From Alphaproteobacteria bacterium (GTDB lineage Bacteria; Pseudomonadota; Alphaproteobacteria; Acetobacterales; Acetobacteraceae): a stretch of 61,837 nucleotides of DNA. The notes below the pieces were generated by a model. That model saw only the letters and a list, made by a program, of their open reading frames with translations, made no database searches and was not told the DNA's origin. The stretch is taken from NCBI GenBank assembly GCA_016869735.1, contig VGDL01000015.1:1-61837 (forward strand). The letters are read 5' to 3'. Numbering within the stretch: the first letter of the stretch is position 1; every line of letters begins with the position of its first letter. Of the stretch, positions 1 through 7,432 are shown piece by piece. The translations under genes and the position numbers were made by a program.

Positions 1-171
1 CTTCGCAGAGAGGTGCTCAACGCTGAATGGTTTGGCACCACCCGCCAGGCCCAGGCCATCATCAATCAATGGCTCAACCAATATAACCATATCCGGCCAC
101 ACCACGCCCTCGGCATGCGGCCGCCGGCACCCGAAACATACTTAGTAAACCCACAAATCACTGGTACATAA
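1..171 (+). CDS. IS3-family transposase (orfB) C-terminal fragment
   Basis: The last 56 codons of an IS3-family DDE transposase. The reading frame is open from base 1 and stops at TAA 169-171. The protein shows INQWLNQYNHIRPHHALG followed by RPPAPETY, the end of the integrase core around the catalytic glutamate region and the usual IS3 tail. The protein would catalyse cut-and-circularise transposition. It is partial only because the window starts inside it; nothing indicates that the gene itself is broken. Its codon use is less GC-rich than that of the chromosomal genes beside it, as expected of a mobile element. Confidence 0.85.
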   Translation, partial: LRREVLNAEWFGTTRQAQAIINQWLNQYNHIRPHHALGMRPPAPETYLVNPQITGT

Positions 172-173
172 AA

Positions 174-186
174 AGGGGGCTGGACA
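174..186 (+). repeat. IS3-type terminal inverted repeat (right end)
   Basis: AGGGGGCTGGACA, three bases after the transposase stop codon. Its reverse complement TGTCCAGCCCCCT matches the left-end sequence at 61663 (TGTCTCAGCCCCCT) with one extra base. IS3-family ends normally run TG...CA, which fits. It marks the boundary between element and chromosome. Confidence 0.7.
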
Positions 187-1923
187 ATTGGGCATGGCTT
201 CTTCGGCCACGCTGCCGGCATCCAGAAAGGCAGCGATGCCCCAACTGCGCGTCAGCCTTTGGCGCCATTCAACACTGGCTTCCGCAAGGCTGGCGCCCCC
301 CAGGGGCCGATTGGCCGCATCGCGCGGCCCGATTGATTGATAGGTATAGCCGCGCACGGAACCGCCGCCGCCCGCATAAAAGCGCTTATCCAGCGTGATT
401 TCATCCCGCGCCGCCCCCGGTGCGGTGCCAAGCGCGGCGCGCAGCGCCAGCACGCTGTCGCCATTGCCGATCACGTCAAAATAACTTGTGCCAATGGCCA
501 GGATGCGCGTGAAGCTATTGGCATCCAAAGCCGAGAAATAGGGGGTGGCGCTGATGCTGAAGCGCTGGCCGCGGCGCGGATCAAGCGGATCGGTTGTATT
601 GTCATAGCGAAATCCGCCCATCACGCCGAAAAGCCTGAAGGCTTCCATGTCGCCATCGCGCCCGGTGCGCCCTTCTTCATAATTCGGCCCGCCGGAGATC
701 GCCATGGTATCCGAAAACCGATGTTCCAGCGTGAAGGATGCCAAGGCAGCGTCCCGGTCATAGGCGCGCAGCCTTTCGCGCACGGCGCCAATTTGCGAGG
801 TGCTTTGCAGATCGCGCCCCAGAAATTCCGGCGTGCGCAGCGTGGCAAAAGCGCGGTAGGTCGCGTCTTCGATCCCGGCTTAGCCGATGCGCGCAACCTC
901 TTCTTCCAGCCGGAGCCTTTCGGCGCCGCCAAAAATATTGCGGTCTTCCCAATAGCCGCTGGCGGTCAGGCCGTAATTGGTTTCATATCCAAAACGTCCA
1001 CCCACCGCATGGCGTGGGCGTTCCTGCACAAGGAAATTCACGGGCAGCCGCTCGGCTTGATCCAAGCTGGCCCCTTCCTGCGCGCGCACAAAGCTGAAGA
1101 CGCCAAGCCCCATCATGGCGCGCCGCGCGCGTTCCAGGCGTTCGGGCGCATAGGGCTGGCCTTCAAGCCGCCGCGCGGCCAGCCGTTCCAGCAGCGCAGT
1201 GTTGGTGCGTGTGCTGCCGGCGACACTTGGCCGCGCGAAATCCGCTAAGGGCCCTGGCGCGATTCGCCAGGTGATATCGAGGGTCTTGGTGTCGTGATCC
1301 ACCATTGCCTCACGCGCGACGACACTCGCCAAGGGATGACCGGCGCGGCGGAGTTCGCGGAGCAGCGCTTCCTCGGCGGCCAGGATATCGGCTGGGCGCG
1401 CTGGGTCCCCTTCGGCAAGGCGCAGCCCGGCTGCGGCCTGTTCCAGCAGCACATCTTCCGAAGCGGGTTCCGCGCGCATCAGGATTTGGCCAATACGGTA
1501 GCGCGGACCGGGGGTGAGGATCAGCGCAACGGGCAGGGGGCGTTCCCGATCGGCGGCTTCCGGGATGGTTTCCGGCAGCGTGACATCCTGCCCGGCGATT
1601 TCGATCCGCGCCGCCCCACCCCAATACCCCTCAGACCGGAGCGCTTCCGCAAGGCGCGGCAGATCGGCCCGGGCCCGCGCCAAAAGCCCCCAGCCATCGG
1701 TTGGCGCTGTCTCGGCCAGCCTTATCAATTGCGAAACGGCTTCCAGGGCAGAAACCAGCGCAGCGTCGTCCTTTGGGGTTATTTCCACCCGATAGGCTAT
1801 GCTGGGCGGTTCTTGCGCCGAAACCATATTGGCCAGGATCAGGCAGGTGCATAAAACGAGCCAAGGCAACCACCTATGGTTGGTGGTGGCCCGGGCGGGG
1901 GAAGGGTAGAAAGCAGGTGTCAT
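187..1923 (-). pseudogene. tamA: tamA-like outer membrane assembly protein, disrupted
   Basis: Omp85-superfamily protein of the TamA/BamA type (autotransporter or outer-membrane assembly). The frame opens at 1923 with a signal peptide (hydrophobic LPWLVLCTCLILA, cleavage near VSA-QE) and POTRA-like repeats, then enters the beta-barrel. An in-frame TAA at 882-880 breaks it: residues read EEEVARIG-stop-AGIEDATYRAF, and the frame stays open across the stop to 187, with barrel motifs such as GGGGSVRGYTY. A single GAA to TAA change would explain the stop. The IS3 right end at 186 then removes the barrel C-terminus, including the terminal beta signal, so there are two independent lesions. The start codon overlaps that of the divergent amidohydrolase. 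The tamB gene that often follows tamA would lie beyond the IS. Confidence 0.85.
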
Positions 1924-3076
1924 GACAGATGAATTTTACGCTACCCTAACTTCCTGGCGGCGGCACCTGCACGCCCATCCCGGCCTGACCCTGGAAGAAG
2001 GCCCAACCGCGGCCTTCGTCGTGCAAAAGCTGCGCGAAATGGGCGTGACCGAGATTGCGGAAAATATCGGCGGCCATGGCGTGGTGGCAACCATCCGCCG
2101 CGGTGGGGGCAATCGCTCGGTCGGGCTGCGCGGCGATATGGATGCGCTGCCCATCCAGGAACAGGCGGATGATCTGCCTTGGAAATCCTCCGTGCCGGGC
2201 GTCATGCATGCCTGCGGGCATGACGGGCATACGGTGGCATTGCTTGGCACCGCGCGGATGCTGCTGGAAGACAAAAGCTGGACCGGAGCGGTGCATCTGG
2301 TGTTTCAGCCGGCGGAAGAAGGCGGTGGCGGCGCGCGGGCGATGATTGCCGATGGATTATTCACGCGCTTCCCGATGGACCGGATTTTTGGCTGGCATAA
2401 TTGGCCGGGCCTGGCCGCCGGCACCATTGCCATTCATGACCGCGCGGTGATGGCGGCCGGCGCACGCATTGAATTGATTTTCGATGGCCATGCCGGCCAT
2501 GCCGCGCTGCCGCATCTGACGCGCGACCCGTTGCTCGCGGCGGGCCATGCGATTGTGGCGGCGCAATCCGTCATTGCCCGCAATGTGGACCCGCTGATGG
2601 GCGGCGTGGTCAGCCTTACCGTGATTGAAGGGGGCGAAGCGCAGAACCAGGTGCCGCACCGGGTCACCATCAAGGGCACGATCCGCTGGCTTTATGAAGA
2701 AGCCGGCGATGCCATCAAGGAAGGCTTGCAACGCATCACGGATGGCGTTGCGGCTACCTGCGGCGTGAAGGGCACGCTGATTATCAGCCCTGGCCTGGGT
2801 GTCACGGCGAATTCCCCGGCGGAACGCGATTTGGCGGCCGCGGCTGCCGCAAGCGTCACCGCAACCCGCCGCGATATGCGCCCGGCCATGACGGGCGAGG
2901 ATTTCGCTTGGTTCCTGAAGGAAGTGCCGGGCGCCTTTGTTTGGATCGGCAATGGCCCGGCTGAGGAAGGCCGCGATCTGCACAATGCGCGCTATGATTT
3001 CAATGATGCGATTTTGCCGGTGGCGTCGCGGTATCTGAAGGAAGTGGCAAAACGCGCGCTGTCCAGTGATCCATGA
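1922..3076 (+). CDS. M20 family metallo-amidohydrolase (hippurate hydrolase-like)
   Basis: A 384-residue M20D-type zinc or manganese amidohydrolase, the family of hippurate hydrolase and IAA-amino-acid hydrolase, which cleaves N-acyl amino acids. Visible motifs are HAHPGLTLEE near the N-terminus, LRGDMDALPI, the metal-ligand block HACGHDGHT around residues 96-104, QPAEEGGGGA with the catalytic Glu pair, a lid-domain stretch HAGHAALPH, and TGEDFAWF near the end. The length is typical. ATG 1922 is preceded by a GCAGGTG ribosome site. It is divergent from the tamA pseudogene with overlapping start codons, and convergent with the cupin gene across a strong hairpin at its stop codon. The exact substrate cannot be read from sequence. 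Confidence 0.9.
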   Translation: MTDEFYATLTSWRRHLHAHPGLTLEEGPTAAFVVQKLREMGVTEIAENIGGHGVVATIRRGGGNRSVGLRGDMDALPIQEQADDLPWKSSVPGVMHACGHDGHTVALLGTARMLLEDKSWTGAVHLVFQPAEEGGGGARAMIADGLFTRFPMDRIFGWHNWPGLAAGTIAIHDRAVMAAGARIELIFDGHAGHAALPHLTRDPLLAAGHAIVAAQSVIARNVDPLMGGVVSLTVIEGGEAQNQVPHRVTIKGTIRWLYEEAGDAIKEGLQRITDGVAATCGVKGTLIISPGLGVTANSPAERDLAAAAAASVTATRRDMRPAMTGEDFAWFLKEVPGAFVWIGNGPAEEGRDLHNARYDFNDAILPVASRYLKEVAKRALSSDP

Positions 3077-3090
3077 AAATGGATCACTGG
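3063..3090. terminator. Perfect 12-bp hairpin between convergent genes
   Basis: CCAGTGATCCAT (3063-3074), loop GAAA, then ATGGATCACTGG (3079-3090). The 12-bp stem is perfect, carries a stable GNRA tetraloop and overlaps the amidohydrolase stop codon (3074-3076). It lies between convergent genes, so it probably ends transcription or protects both mRNAs. There is no long T-run, so this is a hairpin-based inference. Confidence 0.6.
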
Positions 3091-3114
3091 CCAAGCCTTA
3101 TTTGAGCGGCTGCT

Positions 3115-3516
3115 TCACCGCGCAAAGCCCGGCTGCTTTTCCACAAAGCGATTGGGCTTCAGGAAGATTGAGAGAAACAGCGCGCCTTTCGGGGCGCGTG
3201 CCACATGCGTATTCCCCGCCGGACGCCAGACGAATTCACCCGGTCCGCAACGCCCTTCATCATCTTCCAGATAGCCTTCCATGACATAGGTTTGTTCAAT
3301 ATCCGTATGTTCATGCAGCGGCACTTCTGCGCCGGGCGCCATGCGGAACAGGATGGTGGACATGCCACGCGCCTCATCCCGACATAGCAACTTCATTTCA
3401 ATCCCGGGAAACTCTGTTGCCTGCCAGGTCATTTGATCCGGCTTCAGATATTGTGAGGCGAGCTTCGGATCACCCAATTGGGCCTGGATGCGATGCTTTG
3501 TGGCTTCATCAATCAT
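3115..3516 (-). CDS. Cupin domain protein
   Basis: A 133-residue single-domain cupin of the ChrR-like or dioxygenase-like type. The metal-binding first motif is PLHEHTDIEQTYVMEGYLED (about residues 61-80), and the second appears as GEFVWRPAGNTHVARAP. The fold binds Fe, Mn or Zn and serves either as a small dioxygenase or as a sensor; which applies is not visible. ATG 3516 is chosen over the longer upstream frame because AGGGAG lies eight bases before it. It lies 22 bases downstream of the esterase gene on the same strand, which suggests co-transcription. Confidence 0.8.
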   Translation of the reverse strand: MIDEATKHRIQAQLGDPKLASQYLKPDQMTWQATEFPGIEMKLLCRDEARGMSTILFRMAPGAEVPLHEHTDIEQTYVMEGYLEDDEGRCGPGEFVWRPAGNTHVARAPKGALFLSIFLKPNRFVEKQPGFAR

Positions 3517-3538
3517 GGTGTCTCTCCCTATTTTTATG

Positions 3539-4489
3539 TCAGGCAAAACGCGCCTTGAGCCATTCGCCGCCCTGCCGCGCTGCGCGATCCGCTGCCGCGA
3601 CATGGCCAAGAGCGCGGAGAAAGCCATGGATGGTGCCGGGGAAGGTTTCTTCCGTCACAGCCACGCCAGCGGCGCGCAGCTTATTGGCGAAAAGTCTGTT
3701 CTCATCGGCAAGCACGTCAAGCTCCGCGATATGCACCAAAACGGGCGGCAGGCCACGCAAATCAGCGCGCATCGGGGATGCGAAGGGGCTCACGCGATCG
3801 GCTTCCTTGGGCGCATAGCAGCGCCAATAGAAATCCATCTTCTCCCGCGTCAGGAAATGCCCGGTCGCGAAGGTGTTGTAACTTGGTGTTGCCATGGCGC
3901 TATCCATGACACCGTAATTGATCAGCAGGCCGCGCAGTTTCAGCGCAGGATCAGTTTCCCGCAACAATAGCGCCGTGCCGGCGGTAAGGTTGCCGCCTGC
4001 CGAATCACCGCCCAGTACAATCCGACTGGTATCCAAACCCCATTCCGCGCCGCGCTGGGCAACCCAGCGCGTGACGGCGGCACATTCTTCGAGCGCCTGC
4101 GGGAAAACCGCCTCAGGGCTCAGCGCGTAATCCACGCCAATCACGGCGCAGCCCGACACCGCCGCATATTCGCGCATCAGCCGGTCATGTGTATCCACAC
4201 TGCCCCAAACCCAGCCGCCACCATGCAGATAGACCAAAACGGGATGCCCGCTGCCCGCTGTTGGCCGATGGAAGCGGCAGAGAATCCGCCGCCCGCGCAA
4301 GGCCAACCAGCGATCCTCACTTTCCGCCATCACCGCGCCACCCTTGGCGAGTGGCAGGCTGAGGCCATCATTCAATTCCCGCGAATTATCCAGCGGCAAT
4401 TCCAACTTCACCGGGGGCTGCGCCGCGGCGCGCGCCTCCATCATTTCGGTGAAGCGCAGCATTTCTTTGTCCCAATTCTCGCGGGCCAT
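3539..4489 (-). CDS. Alpha/beta hydrolase, HSL-family esterase
   Basis: A 316-residue esterase/lipase of the hormone-sensitive-lipase class. The oxyanion motif HGGGW lies in VLVYLHGGGWVWGS, the nucleophile serine is in GGDSAGGN, the acid is in HIAELDVLADENR, and the catalytic histidine is in PGTIHGFLRAL, so the triad is complete. It hydrolyses short acyl esters, probably in the cytoplasm, since no signal peptide is seen. ATG 4489 is supported by AAGGAAA six bases upstream; the frame extends further upstream without a better ribosome site. The downstream cupin gene is probably in the same transcript. Substrate unknown. Confidence 0.88.
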   Translation of the reverse strand: MARENWDKEMLRFTEMMEARAAAQPPVKLELPLDNSRELNDGLSLPLAKGGAVMAESEDRWLALRGRRILCRFHRPTAGSGHPVLVYLHGGGWVWGSVDTHDRLMREYAAVSGCAVIGVDYALSPEAVFPQALEECAAVTRWVAQRGAEWGLDTSRIVLGGDSAGGNLTAGTALLLRETDPALKLRGLLINYGVMDSAMATPSYNTFATGHFLTREKMDFYWRCYAPKEADRVSPFASPMRADLRGLPPVLVHIAELDVLADENRLFANKLRAAGVAVTEETFPGTIHGFLRALGHVAAADRAARQGGEWLKARFA

Positions 4490-4570
4490 GGCGTTTCCTT
4501 TCCCAGTACCGGGCAACACTCCGGTCTGACGCATTATGGAGACGCTTGACGTGGTCTCGGCAAGCCCTTG

Positions 4571-5449
4571 TTACGGGGGATGTGCCTCGGCGATCAGAAT
4601 CCGTAGCCTTTGTGCCGCGGCCATGCCCTTGCGCGCCTGGCGCCAGCAGGCTTCCGCGACACATTGATGCACGGCCAGCGCATCATCGGCTGAGGTGATG
4701 CTGACAATCCCCTGCGCCCAGCCGGGATGCGAATCCGCCGGGAAGGGATTGGCCACCACGAAGCCGCGTTCCCGGTTGCGCAAAATAATGGCCTGATTGA
4801 TGGGCTCCGGTTCCGGCAAAAGCCCGATCTGCACGCCAAGCGGCGCCTGTTCCATTTGATTGGCGAGGTTTTCTGCCTCGGTCACCGCTGCGGCGCGGGC
4901 ATCGGCGCGGCTCCGTTCGGAAAGTGGCAGGCCGGCGCAAATGCCATCCGCCAAAAGCCTGCGAATGGCGGCTTCGGACAGCATGGCGATGATGCTGGGC
5001 CGGCGCTGTTCCAGGATCAGGCGGCGCTGGGCCAGCAGGGTCAGGCATTGATCAACCGCGCCGCGCGCCGCGGCCCGGTCCTGCGCCATATTGGCCGCTT
5101 CCACCCAAAGGCTGCGCAATATCTGCGGGAAGCCTTCACTGGTCAGCGCGAAGCTGAAGGCACCGCCAAGCTGCAATTGGCTATCGGCTTCTTCTTCAAT
5201 ATGGCGCAGCCGTTCAAGGAAGGATGCGATGCGGGAGAAGTAATCAACCCCAATACCGAGCAGCGCGAAAGGCGAGACTTGCAACATCTCCGCCAGCCTT
5301 CGCACCGTATCCAGCTTGATGACCTCGCCCTTTTCATAGCGATAGAGCGCGGCGCGGGAGATACCCAGGCGGGCGGCGATCTCATAAGCCTTCAGCCCGG
5401 ATTCCAGGCGGTAGGTGCGAAGCTGCTGGCCAATTTCGTCGAACCGCAT
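4571..5449 (-). CDS. XRE-family transcriptional regulator with unassigned C-terminal domain
   Basis: A 292-residue protein. Residues about 1-65 form a classic XRE helix-turn-helix (IGQQLRTYRLESGLKAYEIA, then GISRAALYRYEKGEVIKLDT). The remaining ~225 residues are mostly helical with no domain I recognise; a sensor or oligomerisation role is likely by analogy with other long XRE regulators. ATG 5449 is used because the helix-turn-helix begins right after it; an in-frame start about 31 codons upstream would add a basic, unconserved-looking leader. It lies 81 bases upstream of the esterase gene on the same strand, so it may control the esterase-cupin pair. Confidence 0.8.
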   Translation of the reverse strand: MRFDEIGQQLRTYRLESGLKAYEIAARLGISRAALYRYEKGEVIKLDTVRRLAEMLQVSPFALLGIGVDYFSRIASFLERLRHIEEEADSQLQLGGAFSFALTSEGFPQILRSLWVEAANMAQDRAAARGAVDQCLTLLAQRRLILEQRRPSIIAMLSEAAIRRLLADGICAGLPLSERSRADARAAAVTEAENLANQMEQAPLGVQIGLLPEPEPINQAIILRNRERGFVVANPFPADSHPGWAQGIVSITSADDALAVHQCVAEACWRQARKGMAAAQRLRILIAEAHPP

Positions 5450-5574
5450 TGGGGTGGCGCCTTTGCTGTAACCCTGGCGGCGCGGGCGCCGCCATGGCAG
5501 GATCAGTAAAGCGCGAAAAGTCCAAAAATCAAATGACCGCAAGCTTTTTTGGTGGCATCACTCAAAATTGAGAA

Positions 5575-5597
5575 GGCTCCCCAGAATCAGGGAAGCC
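5575..5597 (-). terminator. Terminator hairpin after the hyi-glxR pair
   Basis: Read on the minus strand, GGCTTCCC, loop TGATTCT, GGGGAGCC (8-bp stem with one G-T pair), followed by TTCTCAATTTTGAG. It lies 24 bases past the end of the tartronate semialdehyde reductase gene. It is a plausible factor-independent terminator with a weak T-tail. Confidence 0.45.
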
Positions 5598-5620
5598 CGC
5601 CCCCAAGCCAAAAACCTGCC

Positions 5621-6505
5621 TCAGGCGTCCGGCGCCACGGGATGCGCGGCGAGCGTCTCAAGCGCCTTGACCAGGCCGGAATGGTCCAAGTCTGCCCCGC
5701 CAGCCGCTGCGACGGCGGCGAAAAGCTGCTGGGTGGACGCCGTATTGGGGAGTGCAACGCCCAATTCGCGGCCCGCTTGCAGGGCCAGGTTCAAATCCTT
5801 CTGGTGCAGGCGGATGCGGAAACCGGGCGCAAAGGTCCGCTTGATCATGCGTTCCCCATGCAGTTCCAGAATGCGCGAGGTGGCGAGCCCGCCGGTGATC
5901 GCTTGCCGCACCTTGGCCGGATCAGCCCCCGCCTTGGAGGCGAAGGTCAGCGCTTCCGCCACTGCTTCAATGGTCAGCGCCACAATGATCTGATTGGCGA
6001 CCTTGCAGGTCTGCCCTGCGCCAACGCCGCCGACCAAGGTGATATTCTTGCCCATAGCTTCAAACAGCGGCTTGGCGCGCCCAAAAGCGGCATCTGAGCC
6101 ACCGACCATGATCGTCAGGCTGGCCTGCTTGGCGCCGACTTCCCCGCCCGAGACCGGGGCATCGAGGTAATCGCCACCCTTGGCCGCGATCTTGGCCGCG
6201 AATTCCTTGGTGGCGGTCGGGCTGATGGAGGACATATCAATCACCAGCGTGCCGGGCTTGAGGCCCTCAGCCACGCCGCCCGCACCGAACAGCACGGCTT
6301 CCACGTCGGGGGTATCCGGCACCATCAGGATCACGGCTTCCGCCCCGGCGGTGGCGGTTTTGGCATCAGGCGCCACGGCAAAGGCCGCACGGTCCTCGGC
6401 GGTCAGGCTTTTGCGCTCCACCACCGTGATGGCGTGGCCGGCGTTCTTCAGGTGGCCGGCCATGGGGCGGCCCATGATGCCAAGGCCGATAAAGGCGATT
6501 TTCAT
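5621..6505 (-). CDS. glxR: 2-hydroxy-3-oxopropionate (tartronate semialdehyde) reductase
   Basis: A 294-residue beta-hydroxyacid dehydrogenase that reduces tartronate semialdehyde to D-glycerate in glyoxylate use. The NAD(P) site GLGIMGRPMAGHL is at residues 7-19, the substrate loop is DAPVSGGEVGAKQASLT near 115, and the catalytic lysine is in GAGQTCKVANQ near 171. The length matches GarR/GlxR. It follows the hydroxypyruvate isomerase gene by six bases, the classical pairing that supports this name over other family members. The glyoxylate carboligase that usually completes the route is not in the window. Confidence 0.9.
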   Translation of the reverse strand: MKIAFIGLGIMGRPMAGHLKNAGHAITVVERKSLTAEDRAAFAVAPDAKTATAGAEAVILMVPDTPDVEAVLFGAGGVAEGLKPGTLVIDMSSISPTATKEFAAKIAAKGGDYLDAPVSGGEVGAKQASLTIMVGGSDAAFGRAKPLFEAMGKNITLVGGVGAGQTCKVANQIIVALTIEAVAEALTFASKAGADPAKVRQAITGGLATSRILELHGERMIKRTFAPGFRIRLHQKDLNLALQAGRELGVALPNTASTQQLFAAVAAAGGADLDHSGLVKALETLAAHPVAPDA

Positions 6506-6511
6506 TGTGTT

Positions 6512-7291
6512 TCAGTCCTTATAGGGGGCGAACCAGGAAAGCCCGGCCAGGGTTTCCCCTGCGGGGCGGTATTCGCAGCCGATCCAGCCGCGAAAACCAA
6601 GCGCGTCAATGGTCTTGAAGACGAAGGGCCAGTTCACTTCCCCGGTGCCGGGTTCATTGCGGCCTGGGGTATCGGCCACCTGCATATGGGCAATCAGCGG
6701 CAGGTGCTTTTCAACCCGCTTCACCACATCGCCTTCCGTGATCTGGCAATGGTAAAGGTCGAATTGCAGGCCGAGCTTTTCGGGGCCGATGGCGGCAATG
6801 ATGGCCGCCGCCTGATCCGTGGTGTTCAGGAAAAAGCCAGGGATATCCCGTTGATTGATGGGTTCGATAATGGGCTTCACGCCCACCTTGGCGCATTCTT
6901 CCGCCGCATAGGCAAGGTTCGCGCCGTAGACGGCGGTGAGTGTGTCATGCGCGACCCCCTCGGGCTTGAGGCCGGCCATGATGTGCAGCCGCGGGCAGGA
7001 GAGGGCGGCGGCGTATTCCAGCGCTAGCTTGATGCTGTCCCGAAACGCGGCCTGCTTGCCTGGGATGGCGGCCATGCCGCGTTCGCCCTTGCCGAAATCC
7101 CCCGCCGGCGCATTGAACAGCACCTGCTGCAAGCCGTTATCCTTGAGCCGCGCGGCTATCTCGGCTGCCTTATGTTCATAGGGGAATAGGAACTCCACCC
7201 CCTTGAAGCCGGCCTTTGCAGCAAGGGCGAAGCGGTCCAGGAAGGGAACTTCATTGAACATCATGGATAGGTTAGCGGCGAAGCGCGGCAT
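6512..7291 (-). CDS. hyi: Hydroxypyruvate isomerase
   Basis: A 259-residue TIM-barrel protein of the xylose-isomerase-like fold, which interconverts hydroxypyruvate and tartronate semialdehyde. The N-terminus MPRFAANLSMMFNEVPFLDR is characteristic of Hyi. Metal and acid residues are in IIEPINQRDIPGF, QFDLYHCQITEGD, HMQVADTPGRNEPGTGEVNW and IGCEYRP. It is the first gene of a two-gene operon with glxR and is divergent from the first ABC importer across a 141-base intergenic region. Gene order and spacing are typical of glyoxylate or glycolate catabolism loci. Confidence 0.9.
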   Translation of the reverse strand: MPRFAANLSMMFNEVPFLDRFALAAKAGFKGVEFLFPYEHKAAEIAARLKDNGLQQVLFNAPAGDFGKGERGMAAIPGKQAAFRDSIKLALEYAAALSCPRLHIMAGLKPEGVAHDTLTAVYGANLAYAAEECAKVGVKPIIEPINQRDIPGFFLNTTDQAAAIIAAIGPEKLGLQFDLYHCQITEGDVVKRVEKHLPLIAHMQVADTPGRNEPGTGEVNWPFVFKTIDALGFRGWIGCEYRPAGETLAGLSWFAPYKD

Positions 7292-7387
7292 GGGCTGGGT
7301 TCTCTTGAACGGACGCGTCGGAAACTAAAGCAGTTTCGCGCCTGGGGAAATCTCCCCCATAAAACCCCTTCCCGGCCGGGGGCGGCG

Positions 7388-7406
7388 CCCCTATAGGCCA
7401 TAGGGG
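7388..7406. promoter_or_regulatory. Inverted repeat upstream of the ABC importer operon
   Basis: CCCCTATAGGCCATAGGGG is a perfect 7-bp inverted repeat with a 5-base centre. It ends about 13 bases before the AAAGGAG ribosome site of the binding-protein gene. It could be a repressor operator or a small leader hairpin in the mRNA. The shared hyi/importer intergenic region makes a regulatory role plausible, but this rests only on symmetry and position. Confidence 0.35.
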
Positions 7407-7432
7407 TTCTTAACCAAAAAAAGGAGAATGGG

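Larger units (their letters stand above)
1..186 (+). mobile_element. IS3-family insertion sequence, right end only
   Basis: Right-hand part of an IS3-family element; the rest lies outside the window. It consists of the transposase 3' end (1-171) and a terminal repeat ending in GGACA at about 186. The reverse complement of that end begins TGTCCAGCCCCCT, nearly identical to the TGTCTCAGCCCCCT at 61663, where an IS3-type orfA begins. Both window ends therefore carry the same or a very close element in the same orientation. Immediately after 186 the sequence becomes a tamA-like gene read on the opposite strand, so the element sits inside that gene. No target duplication can be tested because the other end of this copy is not visible. 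Confidence 0.85.

Noticed and set aside
337-1248. Plus-strand frame of 303 codons inside the tamA region
   Set aside because: The opposite strand carries clear Omp85 sequence across both sides of the stop; this frame has no family features.
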